This document shows positions 15,858 to 24,159 of a stretch of DNA of 41,943 nucleotides, piece after piece. The position numbers were made by a program, and so were the translations under genes. A model generated the notes under the pieces. The model was not told where the DNA came from and made no database searches. It worked only from the letters and a program-made list of their open reading frames with translations. Numbering within the stretch: the first letter of the stretch is position 1; every line of letters begins with the position of its first letter. Origin of the DNA: CBFGTV01 sp965652145 (lineage in GTDB: Bacteria > Bacillota > Clostridia > Peptostreptococcales > Natronincolaceae); contig CBFGTV010000029.1 of the NCBI GenBank assembly GCA_965652145.1, positions 1 to 41,943 of the forward strand. Reading direction: 5' to 3'.

Positions 15858-16943
15858 CTATTCTTTTCCCTGGCCTATCTTGGTAAGACCATACTGGGCG
15901 GCAGCGCCACAGGCTAAGAAAAAGGCTTCATCCTGGTGAAATCCTCGACCCATGGTATTGACTTCTAGTTGAAAAAAATTCAGTGCTTCCTTCAATATGC
16001 TTCCATCCACTTCTACAATATAGTGTTTTTGAATATTTTTCAAGCTATTTATTTGTTTAACAATGACTTCTCTTTGGGGAGGGGAGATTTTGGGCAGTAT
16101 CACATGGGTGGGCTGGTGGGTTAGCTTATCCAGCACCGTTAAGCTGTGATGGCTGATGCCCTGGTGCCTCTTACGCTGATCTGAGAAGCTAATCCGGGGA
16201 ACAAAAATTGAAGTTCCCCCCAATTGATAGACGGCATCCAGAATGGGCCCCTGTTCTACCCCCGAAAATCCAAAGGGAGTGGATGTTCCCACAATCCCTG
16301 GGCCCATGGTGACAATTGCCACATGGCAACGGACAATTTCCTTAGCTGCAATTAATCCGTTATAAATATTAACACATTCATAATCACCCCCGAAGGAATG
16401 ACCGATGGTAATGGTTTTATCCAGTAATTTTTTTTGCTTCAGTATTGATACTGTACGGCTTAGCTCAATAGGAAGGGCGGCTCCGTCGGTCATAATATAG
16501 GCAATTTTTAAATTTTCAGCTCTGTATTTCAAGGTGCAAACCAGCGGTAAAAGCATGCTGTGGAGTTCAGCAACCAACACAGGTAATCGATCAAGGCTTT
16601 TAAAGTCAATAAAGGATTGATGAAAGGGACTGTTTTGCTCTTCTGCCGCCAACACCTTTAACTGCATAGGCGTATATCGAAGCTTCATAATATGCCCCGG
16701 GCCCCTTAAGGGCTTTTCTGAGTGCCTGGTATTATAAATAACAAAGTGGGCGCCTCCTGTTCCCAGGCCCAATTCCATGGCTGTGGTATTGACGATTACT
16801 TGATCACCTATTTCAATGGCTCCCGTCAGGATACCATAGTTGATTGCCCTCGCTTCTTTATCATCAATTATTACGGTGACTTCTGAATAATCGTTTTGTT
16901 GATATTGAATTTTTTTCACAATTCCCATTTGATAGCTCAGCAT
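15858..16943 (-). CDS. DUF3866 family protein
   Basis: A 361-residue protein of unknown function. The opening MLSYQMGIVKKI, then RAINYGILTGAIEIGDQVI and NTTAMELGLGTGGAHFVIYN (about 35-70) are the family signature. I see no signal peptide or membrane helix. The middle holds Gly-rich stretches such as HSFGGDYECVN and MGPGIVGTSTPFGFSGVEQG that could bind a nucleotide or sugar, but no catalytic motif is recognisable. The frame opens at GTG 16952, but ATG 16943 is eight bases after AAGGGG and was chosen. The gene lies between the MraY-like GT4 gene and the NUDIX gene, so a link to envelope or nucleotide-sugar metabolism is only an inference. Confidence 0.8.
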   Translation of the reverse strand: MLSYQMGIVKKIQYQQNDYSEVTVIIDDKEARAINYGILTGAIEIGDQVIVNTTAMELGLGTGGAHFVIYNTRHSEKPLRGPGHIMKLRYTPMQLKVLAAEEQNSPFHQSFIDFKSLDRLPVLVAELHSMLLPLVCTLKYRAENLKIAYIMTDGAALPIELSRTVSILKQKKLLDKTITIGHSFGGDYECVNIYNGLIAAKEIVRCHVAIVTMGPGIVGTSTPFGFSGVEQGPILDAVYQLGGTSIFVPRISFSDQRKRHQGISHHSLTVLDKLTHQPTHVILPKISPPQREVIVKQINSLKNIQKHYIVEVDGSILKEALNFFQLEVNTMGRGFHQDEAFFLACGAAAQYGLTKIGQGKE

Positions 16944-16978
16944 ATTGTACACCCCTTTTATACAGAAGGTCTGTTCAT

Positions 16979-17791
16979 TTATTTTCTACCCAATTCGTCC
17001 AGGTAATTCAGTATACGATTCTTTTTAATTAAGGCAGTAATGGAATGCTTTTCTGCAATCAAGTGAATAAATAGCAGTAATACTAATATGATTAGCCTTA
17101 ACCTTAGGCTTAAGCTATATACAATGCCTATTCCAAGGGCTATTCCCAGGGGGTTGGCCCCCACATCGCCCAGCATTCCCTTCCCCTTTAAGTCGAAGGG
17201 CAGATAGGCTAGGCTAAAGCCCAGCAGGGATACAAGCTGTAGACTTAATTCCCTCATGATGCCACTCAATAAAAGAATTGCATCGATTAATATGAAAAAT
17301 TTAATGGCTCTCCCGGGTCTAAGGTCTAACAGATTTAACAAATTGGTCATCAACCCTAAAATCATCAAATCAATTATAAAGCTTGAAATGGGCCTGGAAA
17401 GGGCCAGGCTTACCTTGAAGGCAACCATTCCCCCAATCAGCAGCTTTAAAGCTCCGGTGGTGATTTTACCCTTGAAAAGGGCACCGATGTGGCCCTTAAA
17501 GCCAAGGGTATCTCGGTTTCCCAGCATATCATCCAGGACCCCTACAAAGGCAATTGTCACGATGGCGCTCATAAAAAGAAGGGAAATAGGATCATTATTT
17601 CTTAAGAAAATGTTTTGCAGGATATTGGATAAAAGTAAAACGGGAACAATTGCAATACCCATTCCTACCGGAATCGCCTTTCCCTGATAATTTTTTTTAA
17701 TCATGTTCCCTTCAATCAATAATCCCTGAAGGTGGGGAACAAAAATTAGTGTTGTAACTGTCGTAATCATTAAAAGGATAAAAGTTTCCAT
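16979..17791 (-). CDS. MraY-like glycosyl-phosphate transferase (GT4 family membrane protein)
   Basis: A 270-residue polytopic membrane protein of the WecA/MraY superfamily, which moves a sugar-1-phosphate from UDP-sugar to undecaprenyl phosphate. About eight or nine hydrophobic segments are seen. Motifs: VLDDMLGNRDTLGFKGH near residue 86 (the DDxxG metal site), NLLNLLDLRPGRAIKF near residue 150 in place of the NxxNxxDG loop, and GDVGANPLG near residue 208. It is shorter than MraY (about 320) and the HHHFE-like cytoplasmic motif is not seen, so substrate use may differ. It directly follows a GT2 gene in the steA-steB run, which suggests a lipid-linked glycan pathway; function is inferred. The ribosome site (AAAGGCGG) is weak. 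Confidence 0.75.
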   Translation of the reverse strand: METFILLMITTVTTLIFVPHLQGLLIEGNMIKKNYQGKAIPVGMGIAIVPVLLLSNILQNIFLRNNDPISLLFMSAIVTIAFVGVLDDMLGNRDTLGFKGHIGALFKGKITTGALKLLIGGMVAFKVSLALSRPISSFIIDLMILGLMTNLLNLLDLRPGRAIKFFILIDAILLLSGIMRELSLQLVSLLGFSLAYLPFDLKGKGMLGDVGANPLGIALGIGIVYSLSLRLRLIILVLLLFIHLIAEKHSITALIKKNRILNYLDELGRK

Positions 17792-17806
17792 TCATTGGCC
17801 GCCTTT

Positions 17807-18490
17807 CTACTCATGAAAGCCCTTCATGAGTATAACTTTAAAAATATGTATAAATTGCCTGCCTCGATGAAGGAAGCCCCTCAGGTCTCTTCCTGTTTCA
17901 TTATGTTTCATTTCAACAGGAACCTCTTTTATTGCTACGCCCTGTCGCAGCAGGTCAATGGTCATTGAAAGTTCAATTCCGTAACCATTATGGGGGATTT
18001 TTATATGATTGAGGATTTCCCTTTTAAAGGCCCGTTGTCCTGAAAGGGCCGACCGAATACTTTTTCCTGTATAGATTTTTTGCCCCAGGTAAATAAGCCC
18101 CTTCACCAGACCAAAGCCGACCTTTTTTTTAGGTGATGGGAACTGAGCGATGGTAACTTCAGCTTCTCCCCTTAAAAGGGGCTGTATCAACTTTTCCGCT
18201 TCCTGGCTGCTTTCTTCTAAGTCGCCATCTAAAAAAACAATAATATCAGCCCCTTCGGAGGCTGCTTTCAGGCCTGTCTTCAAAGCAGTAGCCTTGCCAC
18301 GGTTTTTTTCATGCTTAATCAGCCTCACATTGGAAAAGCCCCTTAGGACTTCACTTGTGTTATCGGTGGACCCGTCGTCTACCACAATAATTTCCTGAAT
18401 GAGGTCTACAGACATTAGTCCTTTAAGGGTTTTTAAAATTCTTTCTCCTTCATTATAGACGGGTATAATGGCAGCAACATAGGAATTCAA
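17807..18490 (-). CDS. Family 2 glycosyltransferase (dolichol-phosphate-mannose-synthase-like)
   Basis: A 227-residue cytoplasmic GT-A enzyme with no membrane helices. It shows VAAIIPVYNEGERI at the N-terminus, IIVVDDGSTDNTSEVL near residue 32, NRGKATALKTGLK near residue 60 and the metal-binding DxD in FLDGDLEE near residue 85. This pattern is typical of enzymes that charge polyprenyl phosphate with a sugar. The frame can start at TTG 18505, but that codon overlaps the ribosome site. TTG 18490 follows GGAGG by eight bases, so 18490 was chosen. It lies between the SteB-like and MraY-like genes. The donor sugar is unknown. Confidence 0.82.
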   Translation of the reverse strand: MNSYVAAIIPVYNEGERILKTLKGLMSVDLIQEIIVVDDGSTDNTSEVLRGFSNVRLIKHEKNRGKATALKTGLKAASEGADIIVFLDGDLEESSQEAEKLIQPLLRGEAEVTIAQFPSPKKKVGFGLVKGLIYLGQKIYTGKSIRSALSGQRAFKREILNHIKIPHNGYGIELSMTIDLLRQGVAIKEVPVEMKHNETGRDLRGFLHRGRQFIHIFKVILMKGFHE

Positions 18491-18515
18491 GGAAATCGCC
18501 TCCAAATGTACAAAA

Positions 18516-19349
18516 TCAACCTTCTGGATCTAAGGTGATGACTAATGATATTTTCCCCATGGTTGTGTTGATCTGGTCAATAACAGGAATATTTCTCTTC
18601 TGATAATAGGGTAAATAAGAATAGCTTACGTCATTTCTTTCTACACCAACAATGGAAATACCATGGTTTAACAAGGTATCCATCAGGGATAAATCTACCA
18701 TTGTCAGCTTTTGCGTCCCCTCAACCAGGCCGCCCCCGGCCATAATTACCTGTTTTGCGGGATTTTTTACGTATGAAGTCTCATCGTATATGTATTTTAT
18801 GTATCCTTCCCGGGCAAGGGTTTTTAGTAGAAGCGATTCATTTCCTTCCAAAATTAATTTCACAACCTCGTTATTGATAATTCCGGCAAGCTCCTGAAGA
18901 CCGTTAACCTGAACAGAGGTTCCTTCCTCTGTATCAAGGCTAACGGATTGGACCCCATGGATTTTATCAGTTATTTGTATTTCGATGGGAATCGTTGCGC
19001 CGGCACCTTCAAGTACATTTCTAATATCGCTATAATAATAATTATCTGTGGTGATGATAATGGCCATAGACATATCAATTAACTGATTGTTAATTACTTC
19101 ATCATAAATGATGTCGATAAAATTCATATTTTTTTGATTTTCAATTTTTAATTGCTCTATCTGGGTTGTAAAATATTCCTTTTCGATTCTAAGCTCACTA
19201 AATCTTTCTTCAAGGGATTCCAGAAGAATTTTTTGCTGATTAATATAGATATCGTTACTGTTAAGATTGAATCCAATGACAATTCCCAATCCAATTGAAA
19301 TGAAAATAGCTACGATGGTAATGACATAATAACGGATATTAATAACCAT
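18516..19349 (-). CDS. SteB / MctB (copper transporter) family membrane-anchored protein
   Basis: A 277-residue protein with one N-terminal membrane helix (about residues 6-27, YYVITIVAIFISIGLGIVIG), then a coiled coil (about 35-75, rich in Glu, Leu and Lys) and an extracytoplasmic alpha/beta domain. This architecture is that of the family annotated 'copper transporter' after mycobacterial MctB, and of Corynebacterium SteB, which works with SteA in cell separation. It follows the steA-like gene by 17 bases, as in Actinobacteria. One helix cannot form a channel, so I favour the SteB-like structural role over transport; that is inference. AGGAGG lies eight bases before ATG 19349. Confidence 0.75.
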   Translation of the reverse strand: MVINIRYYVITIVAIFISIGLGIVIGFNLNSNDIYINQQKILLESLEERFSELRIEKEYFTTQIEQLKIENQKNMNFIDIIYDEVINNQLIDMSMAIIITTDNYYYSDIRNVLEGAGATIPIEIQITDKIHGVQSVSLDTEEGTSVQVNGLQELAGIINNEVVKLILEGNESLLLKTLAREGYIKYIYDETSYVKNPAKQVIMAGGGLVEGTQKLTMVDLSLMDTLLNHGISIVGVERNDVSYSYLPYYQKRNIPVIDQINTTMGKISLVITLDPEG

Positions 19350-19366
19350 ATAGCAGGCCTCCTTAT

Positions 19367-20485
19367 CTAGTAGCCTAAATACAATCTTATACGCATGTAT
19401 AAAAGCCTCAAAAGGTATCGAAAGGGTTCAGATAGAGCGGTAATAATTAAAATAGGAATTAAAGAAGCCAATCCAATATAAAAAAGATGACTAAAATCGC
19501 CATTATTACAGTATAATTGGCTAACTCCCTTGGCATCCACCAGCCTTGTTCCAATTTTCATTCTAACCAGAAAAGTACTACCCATTCCCTTTCTGCCCTT
19601 TTCTAAGAAATCAATCATATTGCTATGGGTTCCCACCACGACAATTAACTCTGCCCCCAGTTCATAGGCATAGAGCATGGCAATGTCTTCACTGGTACCT
19701 GAAGCAGGGAAGGTTTGGGCCTTTAATTGCAGATTTTCTATGCGTCTAAGTCCAGGCGCCCTGCCATCGGGATAGGCATGGACGATGATTTCCTTGGATC
19801 TTTTTAAACAACGATCACTAACACTGTCCATATCTCCAATTAATAAATCCGGAGTAAAACCAAATTCCATCAGGGCATCGCCTCCTCCGTCAACACCAAT
19901 CAAAAGGGGTTTAACCTCTTTTATATAGGATCGAATGGCTGCCAGGTCTTCCCGATAGCTTTTTCCCCTGACCACCACCAGAACGTGTTTGCCCTTAAAG
20001 CTTAGCGATGTTTTAGGGAGCTTAAGCTCCTCTAATATTAGTGCTTTTTCCCTTTCTGCGTAGTGAAGGGTATTGTCAATAAAATAGTTTAGCTGATGCT
20101 TTAAATTTTTCTCTGCTTCCCCTAGAGCTTGCGCTACTTCCTGGGGGGAAAGCTGTTTAAGGGTCGCAATCATTCTATCTTCAATATAAAGAACTTCCTT
20201 TGATACCCTGACCCAGTCTCCCTCCTGAAGGGCTTCAAAGGGGTTTCCTTCGATCACTTCGTAAAGAGGAATTTTATATTTCAAAAGTTGACTGGGTCCC
20301 AAATTGGGATATTTACCGCTAATTGATTTTGAACAATTGATTACAGCCGCCACCTTTTTAGAAACCAGAGAATTAGCAGCAATTTCATCCAGATCCTCGT
20401 GTTGAATGACGGCTATATCGCCTGGCTGAAGTCTTTCAATTAGATTTTTTGTCTTTTGATCCAGCTTAACCTGGCCCTCTGGCAT
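19367..20485 (-). CDS. SteA-like cytokinetic ring protein with thiamine-pyrophosphokinase-like domain
   Basis: A 372-residue protein. The N-terminal half is a family-specific region with RLQPGDIAVIQHEDLDEIAA. The centre (about 165-290) resembles the thiamine pyrophosphokinase catalytic fold: LLIGVDGGGDALMEFGFTPD, DLLIGDMDSVS, then SGTSEDIAMLYAYE. A single hydrophobic helix (LFYIGLASLIPILIITAL) lies near the C-terminus, followed by a basic tail. Corynebacterium SteA, encoded beside SteB, localises to the division ring. The frame extends upstream to 20539, but ATG 20485 is seven bases after GGAGG. First gene of the run to xerD. True thiamine kinase activity looks unlikely given the extra domains. 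Confidence 0.78.
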   Translation of the reverse strand: MPEGQVKLDQKTKNLIERLQPGDIAVIQHEDLDEIAANSLVSKKVAAVINCSKSISGKYPNLGPSQLLKYKIPLYEVIEGNPFEALQEGDWVRVSKEVLYIEDRMIATLKQLSPQEVAQALGEAEKNLKHQLNYFIDNTLHYAEREKALILEELKLPKTSLSFKGKHVLVVVRGKSYREDLAAIRSYIKEVKPLLIGVDGGGDALMEFGFTPDLLIGDMDSVSDRCLKRSKEIIVHAYPDGRAPGLRRIENLQLKAQTFPASGTSEDIAMLYAYELGAELIVVVGTHSNMIDFLEKGRKGMGSTFLVRMKIGTRLVDAKGVSQLYCNNGDFSHLFYIGLASLIPILIITALSEPFRYLLRLLYMRIRLYLGY

Positions 20486-20525
20486 AAAATCTCCTCCATT
20501 AGCTATTGATTGTATTATTTGTAGT

Positions 20526-20531
20526 ATTATA
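20526..20531 (-). promoter_or_regulatory. Predicted -10 box of the steA run
   Basis: A perfect TATAAT on the minus strand about 40 bases before the steA ATG, in the divergent spacer shared with recX. The matching -35 position is T-rich but not a good TTGACA. No convincing promoter was found for recX on the other strand. Confidence 0.45.
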
Positions 20532-20636
20532 ATAAACATGCTAAAAATCTAAAAAGATATTGTCACCTTGGCTTTTAATTTATCCTGAAATGAATTAGAA
20601 TAAAAGAATCGAAATCAACACAAAGGAAGTGATTGT

Positions 20637-21464
20637 ATGAAAACAATTACTGGTATTGAACAGCAAAGAGGCAACCATGATCGGTACAATATATTTCTGG
20701 ATGATGAGTATGGCTTTAGCTGTCACGTGGAAATTATAACTCGTTTTAAACTTAAGAAGGGCTTAAGGATTGATGTGGGCGGTCTTCAGGAGCTAATACG
20801 GGAGAATAATCTAAAGGAAGCCTTTCATCAGGCCCTTGGCTACCTTTCTAGTCGACAAAGAACACAACAGGAGATTATTAATTATCTTAAAAGAAAGGGC
20901 TATGATGAGGAAGTAACGGCAGTAACCCTGGGAAAGTTAGCTCATTACCAGTTTGTTGATGATGAAAAATATGTACAAAGCTTTGTGGGTTATAAGGGAA
21001 AGTCTCAATTAAAGGGAAGACTTCGAATTCGTCAGGAGTTACATCAACGGGGCGTTGATAAAGAGATGATTGAAGCAGGCTTAGAACAATACAGCCTCCA
21101 GGAGGAGCAAGATAACTGCAACAAAATAGCCATGAAATATTTTTTATCTAAGCAGAAGCTGCCCTTAAATCAAATTAAAGAAAAGCTTACTATCAAGCTC
21201 TTAAATAAAGGATATGGCTGGGAGCTAATTCAAGGTGCAATGGACTATCTCGATCAGGATCAGGAAGTTCAGGATGTCATTGCTCAGCAGGAGGATACAT
21301 ATCAGATTCAAGCCAGGGAACTGGCTGCAAAGCTGCTGCAAAAAAATCAAAAAAAAGCTAAAAATCCGTATCAGCTTAAAATGAAGATCATAGCGGGCCT
21401 CAAGCAAAAAGGCTTTGATGATAAGGCTATATCTGTGGCCCTGGAGGAATTGAAGCTAAATTAA
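20637..21464 (+). CDS. recX: Regulatory protein RecX
   Basis: It binds RecA and modulates its filaments, limiting strand exchange. The 275 residues are made of repeated three-helix units: the first, ALGYLSSRQRTQQEIINYLK, lies near residue 65, and later units contain LRIRQELHQRGVDKEMIEAG near residue 132 and similar helices to the C-terminus, with KMKIIAGLKQKGFDDKAI at the end. It is longer than enterobacterial RecX (about 150) but normal for Firmicutes. AAGGAAG lies seven bases before the ATG. It is the only plus-strand gene in a long minus-strand stretch and converges on spo0A. Confidence 0.9.
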   Translation: MKTITGIEQQRGNHDRYNIFLDDEYGFSCHVEIITRFKLKKGLRIDVGGLQELIRENNLKEAFHQALGYLSSRQRTQQEIINYLKRKGYDEEVTAVTLGKLAHYQFVDDEKYVQSFVGYKGKSQLKGRLRIRQELHQRGVDKEMIEAGLEQYSLQEEQDNCNKIAMKYFLSKQKLPLNQIKEKLTIKLLNKGYGWELIQGAMDYLDQDQEVQDVIAQQEDTYQIQARELAAKLLQKNQKKAKNPYQLKMKIIAGLKQKGFDDKAISVALEELKLN

Positions 21465-21487
21465 CATAATTATATTATAAGAAAATA

Positions 21488-21522
21488 GAAAAACCAGTTA
21501 TGAAAAAGCTAACTGGTTTTTC
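21488..21522. terminator. Bidirectional terminator between recX and spo0A
   Basis: GAAAAACCAGTTA and TAACTGGTTTTTC form a perfect 13-base-pair stem with a nine-base loop. The A- and T-runs are symmetrical, so it serves recX on the plus strand and spo0A on the minus strand. Confidence 0.93.
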
Positions 21523-21529
21523 TGTGGGC

Positions 21530-22333
21530 TTAACTTACCTGTTGTTCTAATCTAAGTTTATCCGCCACCATGGCAATGAATTCTGAGTTGGTTGGCTTAC
21601 CTTTATCAGTGTTAATTGTATATCCAAAGAGATTATTGATGGTATCCACCTTACCTCTACTCCAGGCTACTTCTATGGCATGTCTGATGGCCCGTTCAAC
21701 TCTGCTGGCAGTAGTATTGTATTTTTTAGCAATGGAAGGATAAAGCTCCTTAGTTACAGCACTAAGCAATTCAACGTTAGCTACTACCATGGTAATGGCC
21801 TCTCGCAAATACAAATAACCTTTAATATGGGCTGGTACACCAATTTCATGGATAATATTGGTGATTTCAGCCTCAAGGCTGCGGCTGTTATTAATCAATG
21901 ACTTATGCTGGTTGATAACCGGAGGCCTTTTCTTTTCAACATTGGTAGTGCTGCTTCCCATGGTTTGTCTGATTCTTTCTATGAAGACCTCAAAATCGAA
22001 GGGCTTAATAACGTAATAATCTGCTCCAAGATTAATAGCCCTTTGTGTAATTTTGTCCTGTCCTACGGCAGATAAGATGATGATTTTAGGAAATTTTTCG
22101 AGATTGATGCTATTAAGTTTCTCCAACACACCCAGGCCATCTAAATGTGGCATAATAATATCCAGCACCACCACATCCGGTGACCTTTGACTGATTAATT
22201 CTACAGCCTCCAGACCATCCTTTGCAATACCCACTACCTCAATATCCTGTTGCCTCTCAAGATATTCGCTTAAGATATCACAAAAATCCTCATTATCATC
22301 GGCAATTAAAACATTAATTCTCTGATTTTTCAC
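21530..22333 (-). CDS. spo0A: Sporulation master response regulator Spo0A
   Basis: It is the phosphorelay output that switches on sporulation genes. The 267 residues have an N-terminal receiver domain with Asp12, Asp13, the phospho-acceptor Asp58 in VVVLDIIMPHLDG, and Lys in YVIKPFDFE. After a linker with GSSTTNVEKKRPP comes the Spo0A_C DNA-binding domain, with TTASRVERAIRHAIEVAWSR and INNLFGYTINTDKGKPTNSE. The frame runs upstream to 22372, but GTG 22333 has a GGGGGG ribosome site six bases upstream and gives the normal length. spoIVB lies immediately upstream, the arrangement seen in nearly all endospore formers. A 0A box and SigH-like promoter precede it. Confidence 0.98.
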   Translation of the reverse strand: MKNQRINVLIADDNEDFCDILSEYLERQQDIEVVGIAKDGLEAVELISQRSPDVVVLDIIMPHLDGLGVLEKLNSINLEKFPKIIILSAVGQDKITQRAINLGADYYVIKPFDFEVFIERIRQTMGSSTTNVEKKRPPVINQHKSLINNSRSLEAEITNIIHEIGVPAHIKGYLYLREAITMVVANVELLSAVTKELYPSIAKKYNTTASRVERAIRHAIEVAWSRGKVDTINNLFGYTINTDKGKPTNSEFIAMVADKLRLEQQVS

Positions 22334-22384
22334 TGGTAACCCCCCTGATTTAGCTTTTCTTTTAGATTTCACATTTCACGAATA

Positions 22385-22413
22385 CATTTCGACAAATGAA
22401 ATTGTATTCCTTC
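22385..22413 (-). promoter_or_regulatory. SigH-type promoter with overlapping 0A box upstream of spo0A
   Basis: On the minus strand GAAGGAATA (22413-22405) matches the SigH -35 consensus RnAGGAwWW at every position. After 11 bases GTCGAAATG (22393-22385) matches RnnGAATww at seven of nine. TGTCGAA (22394-22388), the core of the Spo0A binding box, overlaps that -10. In Bacillus subtilis the spo0A Ps promoter is SigH-dependent and Spo0A-controlled, so autoregulation is likely here. Confidence 0.65.
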
Positions 22414-22489
22414 CTTTTCAAAAAATTAATTCCTTTTTGGGGGGATAAATCGTTCTTTCTTTTTTGTTTATTTTCAATGATTTTTTACA

Positions 22490-23797
22490 TCAGCTGGGCT
22501 GTAAACTGTCGAATACACCCGATTCCTGAAGCATCCACTCGATAAAAATTCCATAGCCCCGGGTAGGATCATTTACCAATACGTGGGTAACAGCACCAAC
22601 CACCCGGTTGTTTTGTATAATTGGACTGCCGCTCATTCCTTGAACAATTCCTCCGGTTTTATCCAATAATCGCTCATCGGTAACTCTTATAATCATACTC
22701 TTACCATCTGGTTTAGATTGGTGTATCACTCTTAATATCTCAATTTCATACTTTTCCACCTGATTATCGTCCAGTGTAGTTAAAATATAGGCGGGTCCTT
22801 CTTTTATTTCGTGTTGATAGGCAATTTCCATTGGCTGATGATAGCTGCCCTTCATATCCCTTAGCACTTCACCATATACACCATAGGGTGAGTTTTTTTT
22901 CAATATGCCAATGGGATTATTCACATCATGAAAGATACCTCTTATTTCGCCAGGCTTTCCCTTTTTTCCTTCCTGAATGGAAATAACCTTTGATGCCATT
23001 ACCTCGCCATCCTTAATGGACATTAGGGAGCCGGTATCAACATCGGCAATTCCGTGGCCCAGGGCCCCGAATTTTCCCGTATCCTCATGATAGAAGGTTA
23101 GTGTACCAACCCCGGCAGTCTTATCACGGACCCACAATCCCAAACGATATTGACCATCCTCTTGAGCCCTTACGGGATAAAGGGTGGCGCTATATTCTGT
23201 ATTGTTTCTTCTTAATGAAAGGACAATTGGATTTTGACCATTTTTCTGGATTAGCTCTGCTACATGGAGGGCATTTTCAACCGGTTGATGATTTACAGCC
23301 AACAGAGTGTCTCCAACCTTGATGCCACCTGCTTCAGCCGGACTTATCTTTTGACCGGCTTCATTGATGATGTCGGCAATTCCCACCACCAGTACACCCT
23401 CTGTATTGAGCTTGACACCAATGGATTGTCCTCCGGGTATTACTTCAAATTTTGGAACAACATTTACTTTAACGGTTTTGTAGGGAATAAAACCAAGAAT
23501 ACGGTATTCTAGATCTGCCGTCCCTTTATTGATTGTTTTTAATTCGATCCCCCGATTTAGTCTTTCTCTAATGCCCGCGGCCACATTAACCTGGTTGATT
23601 TGCAAAATGTCAGATTCCTCTGAATTAATGGAGAAGGAAAGGGGAAATCTTGAATTAATAATATGCTGATCCCCCATTTGCAGGTTATATTCAGAGGGGA
23701 TGGCACCTGTAATATCTAAAACTAAAAGATACATAAGCAATAGTGAAAAGGCGCAAGCCACAATACTGGTAATAAATTTTAGCTTCTTTTTATGCAT
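22490..23797 (-). CDS. spoIVB: SpoIVB serine peptidase (S55)
   Basis: It is made in the forespore, crosses to the intermembrane space and triggers processing of pro-SigK by cutting SpoIVFA. An N-terminal membrane anchor (about residues 5-28) is followed by a PDZ domain (about 120-205, with GGIKVGDTLLAVNHQPV) and the S55 domain, with its catalytic His in ALGHGIADVDTG and Ser in GMSGSPIIQN. The possible starts are GTG 23809, which is only one base after GGGAG, TTG 23800 and ATG 23797. I give ATG 23797 (435 residues) but TTG 23800 is almost as good. spo0A follows after 156 bases. Upstream there is a 31-bp repeat also found before nusB. Confidence 0.95.
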   Translation of the reverse strand: MHKKKLKFITSIVACAFSLLLMYLLVLDITGAIPSEYNLQMGDQHIINSRFPLSFSINSEESDILQINQVNVAAGIRERLNRGIELKTINKGTADLEYRILGFIPYKTVKVNVVPKFEVIPGGQSIGVKLNTEGVLVVGIADIINEAGQKISPAEAGGIKVGDTLLAVNHQPVENALHVAELIQKNGQNPIVLSLRRNNTEYSATLYPVRAQEDGQYRLGLWVRDKTAGVGTLTFYHEDTGKFGALGHGIADVDTGSLMSIKDGEVMASKVISIQEGKKGKPGEIRGIFHDVNNPIGILKKNSPYGVYGEVLRDMKGSYHQPMEIAYQHEIKEGPAYILTTLDDNQVEKYEIEILRVIHQSKPDGKSMIIRVTDERLLDKTGGIVQGMSGSPIIQNNRVVGAVTHVLVNDPTRGYGIFIEWMLQESGVFDSLQPS

Positions 23798-23825
23798 CAA
23801 TTTAATCACGCTCCCAATAAGCCTT

Positions 23826-23856
23826 ACTAGTACCCTGTCGCAATTAAATTCTAGGT
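23826..23856 (+). repeat. 31-bp repeat, copy A (upstream of spoIVB)
   Basis: ACTAGTACCCTGTCG, one variable base, then AATTAAATTCTAGGT. Thirty of 31 bases match copy B at 34971-35001, in the same orientation. Both copies end close to the ribosome site of a minus-strand gene. The origin is unknown; an insertion-sequence scar is one possibility. Confidence 0.85.
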
Positions 23857-23888
23857 TATCCCTCTGGTTAAACTGTTGTCGTCAGTCG

Positions 23889-23906
23889 CCATATTGCTCG
23901 ATATGG
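23889..23906. repeat. Small perfect hairpin in the spoIVB upstream spacer
   Basis: CCATAT, loop TGCTCG, ATATGG. It sits in a more GC-rich patch (about 23860-23965) within the 320-base spacer between spoIVB and recN. Together with the 31-bp repeat this looks like foreign or decayed sequence. I see no coding region in it. Confidence 0.5.
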
Positions 23907-24053
23907 CTTCCTTCTACGCCTTGCTCAATGGGAATAACACAAGTTTTTAACTGGACTAGCCTGATGTTGAATTTTTAAGAAATGGATTACTGCTTTTAAT
24001 TTGGCTTTTTGGAGCAGGGATTATTATAGATAAAATATTTATAAGTTGCCAGT

Positions 24054-24109
24054 ATAACCCTTTTTATCGGTTTAGACTCATTTTTGGGCTGATAAAAATT
24101 AAGGGTTAT
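24054..24109. repeat. Long imperfect inverted repeat between spoIVB and recN
   Basis: ATAACCCTT pairs with AAGGGTTAT, and TTTTATC pairs with GATAAAA after a three-base bulge, enclosing a loop of about 22 bases. It lies just past the recN terminator. It could be a second terminator, a structured leader or a short mobile-repeat remnant. Confidence 0.6.
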
Positions 24110-24115
24110 TTAAAT

Positions 24116-24159
24116 AAAAAAATTCTAAGAGAGTTAGTTTTTTCTCTTAGAATTTTTTT
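24116..24159 (-). terminator. Terminator spanning the recN stop codon
   Basis: A 17-base-pair stem, with TTCTAAGAGA pairing with TCTCTTAGAA and seven A opposite seven T. The loop contains the TAA stop codon of recN. T-runs on the minus strand follow. Being symmetrical, it could also block plus-strand transcripts. Confidence 0.88.

Noticed and set aside
17256..17687. Plus-strand open frame of 143 codons
   Set aside because: It lies wholly antisense to the MraY-like gene and has no ribosome site or recognisable motif.
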